This document shows positions 57,336-64,000 of a stretch of DNA of 64,000 nucleotides, in pieces; within the stretch, counting starts at the first letter, position 1, and each line of letters starts with the position of its first letter. Under the pieces are notes generated by a model. The model was not told the DNA's origin and searched no databases. It worked only from the letters and a program-made list of their open reading frames with translations. The translations under genes and the position numbers were made by a program. The stretch comes from Sycobia sp. Sy_11 (lineage: Eukaryota; Arthropoda; Insecta; Hymenoptera; Epichrysomallidae), in the NCBI GenBank assembly GCA_018907035.1, contig JACCIC010000064.1, forward strand, positions 496,001-560,000, read 5' to 3'.

Positions 57336-57945
57336 CCGGTTTATACTATACTGAACAAACAGGTAGATATTAAAAAAAAAGAATTTATGAACATAAATAT
57401 AGTTTACGTAGCTCACAAATTACTTCCAATTTAAAAGAGCATCGTTTAAAGTTTTTACATTCTTTTGATTTTGTGAATGTGGATATTTTAGAACATGGTC
57501 TTAATAATAAGTATAACAGGGAGTCTTGAAAGTATTCACATTTTCAAGAATTGGAATAATGTGAATTTAATGTTAAAGTGTAGTAAATTGGATAACATTT
57601 ATCATTCCTTATTAAATTGATTGGCTTTGAACATTTTGTGTAGAGGGGGTTTTTATATTTAATTTACTAAATCTGGTAGTGGGGATAAGGTATACATAGA
57701 TTAGAATATAAGGTTTAGTTTAGTGCCTGATGAAGAGCCGTAGCGAGCTCGAAACGTTGTTTCGAAAATTTTTCGAAAATTTTTTATTGTTACTATTTTT
57801 GTATATTGATGTATTAATATTAATATAAAAATATATATTGATATTATTACGTATTATTTTTGAATGATTTAATTGGAGTGTACGACCAATGGAATTATTT
57901 ATTATTTTGTATTTAAGCCATCCACAAAAGCACAATTCAAGTATT
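57336..57945 (+). mobile_element. Penelope-like element 3' end (copy 3), inverted to copy 2
   Basis: Starts inside the GIY-YIG domain (YYTEQTGRY, then KKRIYEHKYSLRSSQ, IG changed to TE) and continues through the 3' non-coding region shared with 22270-22560, a hammerhead core (57727-57755) and the terminal ATTGGAGTGTACGACCAATGG block. It is arranged head to head with copy 2. Confidence 0.8.
57727..57755 (+). ncRNA. hammerhead-ribozyme core
   Basis: CTGATGA, then a stem II of GAGC/GCTC (loop cgtagcga), then GAAAC: the full conserved core of a hammerhead ribozyme. GAAAC-GTT-GTTTC following it can form a short stem III. A convincing stem I was not found, so the fold may need a partner copy or may be dead. 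Such ribozymes are known in PLE terminal repeats. Confidence 0.65.
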
Positions 57946-59279
57946 TTGAATTTGAATTGTGTAAACAAATTTTAATGCTCTTTGAATATTGTAAAAGTTT
58001 TTTATTCGTATTATTTACATTTAACAATAGAAATTATGTTTTTATAACTTTTGAAGTTTTTATTTTTCTTTTGAAGTATCTCATACATAAATTTTATATG
58101 AAAGATTTGTTTTTATAAAAAAGATGCAACAGTTTTGAAACTATTGATGAAAAGGTAAAAAAAGAACAGTTTTTTTCCTTTTTTGTAATAAAAAATCTGT
58201 TAGCGTTCTGTTATAATCCTGAGAATCTAGGTTCTTATTTTATATATTTTGAGCTAATGTTTAATTCAAAAAAATTTCTATTGAACAAAATGTTGGTAAC
58301 TTGACGATTTTTGAAGTTATTCGACTGGGCTATTTTGTACTCATTAAGGACATATATTAAAAATATTTTATAGCTCTATTAGTATAAAAAAATTATGTAT
58401 CAATAATTTTTATAAATCAATTCCATGTGTTAAAATTTAAAATTCTAAGCGATTATTGTAATATAATTCTTTAAACTTGTTTGGATTTCTTTTTTTATTA
58501 CAAGAAATGAACAACAGAAAACAAAATATTATTGTCTCAATTTATTATACATTATAATTAGTATTTAAAGAATATGTAGTGAATTAAGACAAATTAGATA
58601 AAAACTAAACTCAACCTTTTTGATCAGTAAAATTACTGCTACATTCGGAAAACTCTAGGCTCTCAAGTTAACGCCGGAGACTACCGCACACACTATCTCG
58701 AGAGAAATAGGTTTAACTACATCCTTACCACTCAGCATCTAACCTCATAAATCCAAGAATCAAAGCTGATTGAAGATTATACAGGCACCGATCGACAGCA
58801 GATTACATTTCACGCATGATGGAAGGTCCGATTTTCTCGGATGCAATTCGGCAACGTCCCTCCCATCCACGGATGAATGCTACGAGTGTCAATAAGCAGA
58901 AATTATCGCAACCCATTAAGCGTAGATAGTGTAGCCTTGTTAGCAATCGAGATAATTTTTGTAATATGCATCCATTATCGGACTTCAAAAGGCACTATTT
59001 AAAGCAGTTTATGGAACATCTACTAATGCGTGGAAGAACTATGCAAATTCAGGTGTATGTATCAGCTAGCAACCACGGTTATGACATAGCTTTGAGAAGT
59101 GCGGACAAAAGCTATCAAAGATAGTTCCTCGACTTTATTATCGGCATTATTGTGATAAATTAAAAATGAACGATTTAAAAGCTTTTGGTTAAAATACAAT
59201 CAGTTAAATGAAGAGAAAACTTTCTAATTAAATTTAATAAAACAGATAAATTCCAATATTATGAAATACACAATGCCTT
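57946..59279. other. unassigned
   Basis: AT-rich to 58600. From 58640 to 59120 the composition is more balanced, with coding-like texture on the plus strand but no protein family I can name. Confidence 0.35.
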
Positions 59280-59690
59280 GCAAAAGATTGAAGACTGGGG
59301 TACATAAGGCGCAATAAATGTATAAAATTTAATCATCCAACTGTTAATTCAAAATTGTCTCTATTAGAAATAATATACAAATTGGCACGATTTTCCAGTC
59401 TTTTCATGCCTTTTAAAAACTTCTCTTTGGAATATTTTTTAATTTCGTGGTCGCAGCTTCTTGTATCTCGTCGATCGACACAAAAGGGTTCCCCTTCAAG
59501 TACATTATTAATTTTGGAAACAGGAAGTAGTCAGGAGAACTCAAATCAGGCGAGCATGATGGGTGGCTCAGTACAAGAACCAATGTTTTTGGTTAAAAAA
59601 TGAGTGTGCGTTGGCGCAGTATGTGCTGGTGAATTGTTGTGCAAGAGGAACAAATCGCACGCACGCAGTTTTTTCAATTCGTTCCTTATA
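59280..59690 (-). mobile_element. mariner C-terminal fragment (lineage C-like)
   Basis: Minus strand: LRACDLFLLHNNSPAHTAPT (the HDNAPAHTA box with Asp changed to Asn), PDYFLFPKL in a shifted frame, PFVSIDEIQEAATTKLKNIP and a KDWK...I end. The order and motifs are those of the C-terminal half of a mariner transposase. It lacks the N-terminal half and two catalytic Asp. Confidence 0.7.
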
Positions 59691-60359
59691 ATACGTTAAA
59701 TGGAGGATTTTGGTATTCCAGTAAGTTCTTCACTCAATCTTGAACTAGAGTTAAGGTTATCCTTTAACGCAGCTGTAACTTTGTCGATGTTGGCACTCTT
59801 CGTGGCAACATGTTGTGCGATATTTTTATTTATCTTAAATAATGACAGCAACAACTTTGATAGTCCCACGAAAACTTCTACTGAACAGCCGTATGTAATC
59901 GGATGAACTTGAAACTTTGTATAGAAGTTATAGTAACTAGTGGCCAAACTTTCATGAATGGCGCAAGCAGTACGAAGGACTGAAGTTCATTATCTGTGTC
60001 TAACCAGTATGATCGATAAAACCAAGAAGAAACCCACATTCACTATAAACTCATTCGAAAATTTTGATTCTGATATAACTTCTGCTCAATAGTAAGTATT
60101 GCTTGAAACGTAATCTTTTTTTTCGACAAAAAAGGCTTCCATAGATAAAAAGATTCTTTCCTAGATTTATAGTACAAAAAAGCTTTTGTAAATGATCTAT
60201 TACTGGATTAACTTTTTTCAAAGGATAATTGCTAAAACCATCTTTATTATACAAGTGCAGTGCTCAAAAAATATCAAGATATTTACGTATACTCATTACA
60301 TGGTTAGTACTGGAGTTGATAATTCGTAATCGGTGCTCGAATAATCTTTTATGTCATCT
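59691..60359. other. no gene supported
   Basis: Short opposing open frames at 59700-59947 have no recognisable domain. Confidence 0.35.
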
Positions 60360-60405
60360 TTCTAAACTGTATTTATTAAAAGTCTTTAATAAATACAGTT
60401 TAGAA
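60360..60405. repeat. perfect 21-bp hairpin
   Basis: 60360-60380 is the exact reverse complement of 60385-60405, loop agtc. Confidence 0.9.
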
Positions 60406-60527
60406 TAAATAATCATTTTTCGTAATCAATTTTCCGTCAGAGAACTCCATGATCTCATTATGCGATACTTCGACAGAGAATTTTGTTCTCAATAAAGATT
60501 TATTTGATGAAGAATATTATTCACGAG

Positions 60528-60534
<7 letters not shown>

Positions 60535-60566
<32 letters not shown>
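60535..60566. repeat. (TA)n microsatellite
   Basis: About 32 bp of TA repeat. Confidence 0.9.
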
Positions 60567-60568
<2 letters not shown>

Positions 60569-60713
60569 CATCGGTTCTGTATCAAAAGGCAATATCTATG
60601 TTTTGGCTTAAAAAATGGGCTATTTGCAAACCATTATCTTTCTTTACTTTCAGTTGGTACCAATAACTAAATATTCACATTGTTTAATTTAAAATACAAA
60701 AATATATTATATA

Positions 60714-61336
60714 CACGGTGTCCCAGATATAACTGCTCATATTAGCGGCATGGTATCGGCAAGAAAAAGTTATGCGTAAAAATTAATATTCATATAAGTC
60801 CATTTTTTATAGTTTTTGGAGTACGGGCCCATATCTGTGAGCGAACCAGGGCTCAGATAAGTGGATCATCACCTGCGAGCGAGAAAAAGGAGGTCAAACG
60901 AAGCAAAACGAGGCAAACCTGAGCGAATACGGCAAAGACCAGTAGTTGTTAGTTTTACTGTCCATTGACAACACTCGCGTAACTGCTTGGATATACGGAC
61001 GCATTGACGAAGCGAGGTTCACGTGTCTAAAATATAGATTATGTTTCTTCGTCTACAACGGTTCTTACCCATATTTTTGTCCAGCCATCCTTTTTTATAA
61101 CAGACTAATGCACTGCATTGGAAATAATGAAGAAAAAGCGGATGTTTCGCTGGCGCGAACGAACTGACGGCGAGCACACACGTGTTTTATGAAAACAAAA
61201 GTGGAACTAAATTGTCGAATTGTTACAAAGATTGAAAAATAGATATTAATATTTATATGAATATTAATCTTTACACATAACTTTTCCTTGCCGATACCAT
61301 GCCGCTAATATGAGCAGTTATATCTGGGACACAGTG
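60714..61336. mobile_element. 623-bp element with 84-bp terminal inverted repeats
   Basis: 60714-60797 and 61253-61336 are inverted copies with about four mismatches over 84 bp. The ends read CACGGTGTCCCAGATATAAC and, inverted, CACTGTGTCCCAGATATAAC. Both are bordered by TA. The ~455-bp interior is GC-balanced. A 73-codon frame (60946-61167) has no known domain. A non-autonomous DNA transposon is the simplest reading. I do not know the family. Confidence 0.85.
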
Positions 61337-61557
61337 TACATACAACTTAAATACGGTTTTTATAGGGAAATATTTTAGTGCCACATACGGACGGTGTAAT
61401 ACGATACCCGTGTGCTTCGGGACAATGTATACAGCGAGTTGCTTATTTGTACAGTAGATTTCGATTTATACAGAGAGTACCTATTTCTACAGAGAGTGTC
61501 GAGCTTGGACGGTAGACTATCTGATTTATCTACTTATTTTACGGGAACGCTGTTACG

Positions 61558-61765
61558 GTAATACGCTTCAGTTCAGTAGAAGCAACCAACAATTGGATTC
61601 AAATCTTCTTGGGCTTGAAAGATGAGACATTTTTTGATCCGGAATTCATAAATTGACAGCAAGGTGGGAAAAAGTGATAGCTTCCGATGCAAGATAATTT
61701 GAATAAATTATATATAATCATGTTTTCATAAGAAAACGTCAGATTTTGGAAAAAAAACTCTGGAA
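61558..61765 (+). mobile_element. mariner 3' end (lineage X, copy 4)
   Basis: ATACGCTTCAGTTCAGTA and the next ~190 bp match 2168-2360, covering the transposase C-terminus and 3' untranslated region. The 5' part is absent. A short (CA)n tract follows at 61771-61790. Confidence 0.75.
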
Positions 61766-61926
61766 ATATACACACACACACCCACACACAATAAAATAGT
61801 TTGCAAAATATTTCATTTTTGAAGAGGGCGCAAGAAAAAAAAGGAGACAAAAAAAACAAAGGCAATAAATTAATTTTTTTATATCTAACAAAAAGAAGAA
61901 TTAGTAATATTCTAAAGAGCACGAGC

Positions 61927-62208
61927 ATTTATTTGAAATAACGCTGAAGAATATAACCTAACGATAAACAACCGCGTCGTACAGCTCTTACTTGGTTGAG
62001 CTGCTCCAACTCTTCTTTTTTCTGTGTTTGGTTTCTCGAATTCAACGATACACCCAAATATACCAACATTTATTTGAAATAACGCTGAAAAATATAACCT
62101 AACGATAAACAACCGCGTCGTACAGCTCCCACTTGGTTGAGCTGCTTCAACTCCTCTTTTTTCTGGGTTTGGTTTCTCCAATTCGCCGATGCACCCAAAT
62201 ATATTGGT
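61927..62208. repeat. 141-bp tandem duplication
   Basis: Two copies, 61927-62067 and 62068-62208, differ at roughly ten positions. The period is a multiple of three, and the minus-strand frame reads through both (KPN-EKR--AAQPS-SCTTRLF repeated). It lies next to the gypsy remnant and may be part of its end or LTR. Confidence 0.8.
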
Positions 62209-62420
62209 GATTGGCAGGAGCTCGCGTTACAACTTCTTATCGGATCACGACTCTTTTAGTTCTCCGAGTTCTTCCTCATTTATGCAACATGATACTTTCG
62301 TTCGATCTCGTCGTATTATCCGCGAGCCTATCGGTTAGCACGCCCGTTTCGAGGTCACAATTAGGTGCATCACCAGGCCGCCTTACTAGACATTACAAGC
62401 AGACGCACTCAAGTCGCGTT
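62209..62420. other. GC-balanced, unassigned
   Basis: Between the duplication and the gypsy pol remnant, probably the 3' part of that element. Confidence 0.3.
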
Positions 62421-63250
62421 CTTTGCCCAAAGGTTCTTCCGTGCTAAACCGACCGTCATCTTCAGGATCGTTGTCTTGGTTGTAGGGTTCTAAATCGGAG
62501 ACATGCTTCTTACCAGCATCTCTTTGGCTACGATGTGTATCAGGGTCTCAGAGGTAACGGCCCGTGTTTAGGAACGCCAGACTTATGCGAGGGCAGTCTT
62601 ATACGGATGTATTATACGAAAAGATGAGTTCAACGATGGGCGCAGCCTAGGTGTACTGAGACTCTTCAATGACGGCGATTATCGCGGTCTTAAAAGTCCG
62701 ATTGATCCTATCTACCGAATGGCTTGAGCGTGATAAAGGGATATCGCTGTATAGACTAGTCCACACCCCAATAGGAATTTCCCGATGTCTTATTAGGAAA
62801 TTCATTGCCGTTATCCGGTAGGAAAACTTCGGGCGTGCCAAAATATGAAAATACTCTATATATCAACTCGCGATGAATATTTTGAGCATTTGCATTCAGT
62901 ATGGGGATGCATTCTACCGAACAAGTATTGCTGACATACCTTGTCATCGCGGACAAACATGCTTGTGCAACGTGGACCAATATTATGATTGTGCAATACG
63001 GTCATACGTATTATAGCGTTTGAGACGGCCAAATGTGGACTCTTTATGACAGCCAAGACCACTTGGCCTATTATCGATTGAATTTTTTCCGGCGCGAGTC
63101 GAGCACCATATCCGGGAAAGAGTCGAACTAAACGACCGAGGGCAAATGCGATCTGCAAACCGATTGACCTGACAGCTGAGCAAGGAGCCCCTGCATCGAG
63201 AAGTGCATGACTGCGAAATTCGCCTATACCTACCTGTATTCACCGTCGTG
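62421..63250 (-). mobile_element. Ty3/gypsy protease-integrase remnant
   Basis: On the minus strand, IGEFRSHALLDAGAPCSAV (63225-63170) is a retropepsin active site (DTGA as DAGA). Then, after a shift at about 63000, comes the integrase core: HRELIYRVFSYFGTPEVFLP with DNGNEF (second catalytic Asp), HSVDRINRTFKTAI (the Glu helix, here Asp) and ELIFSYNTSV with LAFLNTGRYL. The RT and RNase H that belong between protease and integrase are missing, so it is a deletion derivative. Several frameshifts and stops. Confidence 0.75.
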
Positions 63251-64000
63251 AATATTGATCTGGGTCTACATCTGTTGCTAAATCAGCGGAGTCTGGGTCG
63301 TGATGCTCCTTTATAAACAGGAGTGACCAATTATCATTATTCAATGGCCTCGCAGCTGCTCGCTAATTATCAAAAGTATCACAAAGCGTAAGGACGAGTT
63401 GGGCCTTTTTTACTCAGCGTTTTGGTATTTCCGGAAAATTGGGAAAAACAGACAAATGGAAATCCGCCTCTGGCATTATGCACTCCTCAAGCGACGACGC
63501 ACTATGGTAAAGAATAGGCCAAAACGGGAGCATGAGGCTAAAAATTTTTTTTGGATTATTAGTAAACTAATTATATATTTTGTTTATTTATGGCCTCAAG
63601 AAACTGGAATTACCAAAATATATTTAAAAAATTTATCTTAACAATAAATATACAGCGTGAAAGCAAAAAAGTGCAAAATTGTCCTTTTTTAATTAATTAA
63701 TATCTTAATGATTTATAATATCTAAAATAAAAAATTTAGCTTTTAAAAATGATTGTATTTTATATAAAGAATACGATGCATATGCAAAAATTAAAAATAC
63801 TAGTAGAAAAAATCTTTTTTAATTAAAAATTTTTTTATATTAACAATTGCATTGCATTCGCGAGGATTCACTTTCAATTTTGTACTAATTGAAGTTATAA
63901 GCCTAAACAATAATTTGCAAAAGGTGTTGTCTGCAACTAGCTGCTACTCGAAGAAATATTTAATAATAAATATATAAATTACACGTACAGATTTTGTGTC
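63251..64000. other. no gene seen
   Basis: From 63251 to 63540 it is GC-balanced and may be the gag side of the gypsy remnant, but no motif was recognised. From there to the end it is AT-rich. Confidence 0.35.

Noticed and set aside
57946..59279. Non-LTR retrotransposon endonuclease around 58750-58800
   Set aside because: A GTDRQQITF stretch loosely resembles an SDHQ box, but the flanking motifs are missing.
54333..64000. First coding exon of CCT3
   Set aside because: No segment resembling the conserved LVLSQNTKRESG start with a donor was found on the minus strand.
1..64000. CRISPR arrays, operons or other prokaryotic systems
   Set aside because: The DNA has spliced exons and eukaryotic mobile elements. 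No regularly spaced short direct repeats with unique spacers were seen; the 60-bp minisatellite has no spacers.

Overview
The window looks like nuclear DNA of an insect, most likely a hymenopteran such as an ant. Eukaryotic splice sites, a CCT chaperonin gene, many mariner elements, a P-type transposase, a Helitron, Penelope-like elements, tRNA-SINEs and very long (GA)n tracts point to an insect. The order is my inference. The DNA is strongly AT-rich with a few GC/CpG-rich patches.

The only host gene I recognise is the gamma subunit of the cytosolic chaperonin TCP-1/CCT (CCT3), on the minus strand. Two coding exons are present and intact: 54332-53823 (N-terminal equatorial domain) and 27248-26621 (intermediate/apical domain). 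Their splice sites and phases fit and join the protein without a gap. The intron between them is 26574 bp. The extreme N-terminal exon and the C-terminal third were not found, so the gene appears to run past both ends, with at least 26.6 kb of the window downstream of the second exon.

Almost everything else is mobile DNA in different stages of decay.
- 1-6.3 kb: two mariner remnants and a set of perfect hairpins.
- 9-10.1 kb: a tRNA-derived SINE beside a complete solo LTR with a 4-bp target duplication.
- 12-14.6 kb: a decayed THAP/P-element transposase.
- 16.4 kb: a Mutator-like fragment.
- 19.1-22.8 kb: a mariner / gypsy / mariner chimera, then a Penelope-like element (RT plus GIY-YIG) with a hammerhead-like motif.
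- 23-30.3 kb: four mariner copies around the second CCT3 exon, then a 60-bp minisatellite.
- 31.1-38.7 kb: an autonomous-type Rep/helicase Helitron whose CTAG end abuts the 5' end of a second copy.
- 39.8-51.5 kb: more mariners. One, at 49153-50439, has an uninterrupted 345-residue transposase, matching terminal repeats and a TA duplication, and sits inside an older Penelope-associated repeat.
- 52-53.4 kb: gypsy remnants.
- 55-58 kb: a Mutator-like fragment and two inverted Penelope copies, one with a clear hammerhead core.
- 59-64 kb: a mariner fragment, a 623-bp terminal-inverted-repeat element, a 141-bp tandem duplication and a gypsy protease/integrase remnant.

I see no operons, CRISPR arrays or prokaryotic features. 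The best leads are the possibly active mariner, the Helitron tail-to-head junction, the hammerhead/mini-intron structures of the Penelope repeats, the giant CCT3 introns, and several repeats (60-bp minisatellite, 43-bp perfect hairpin, 623-bp element, SINE) that I cannot assign to known families.
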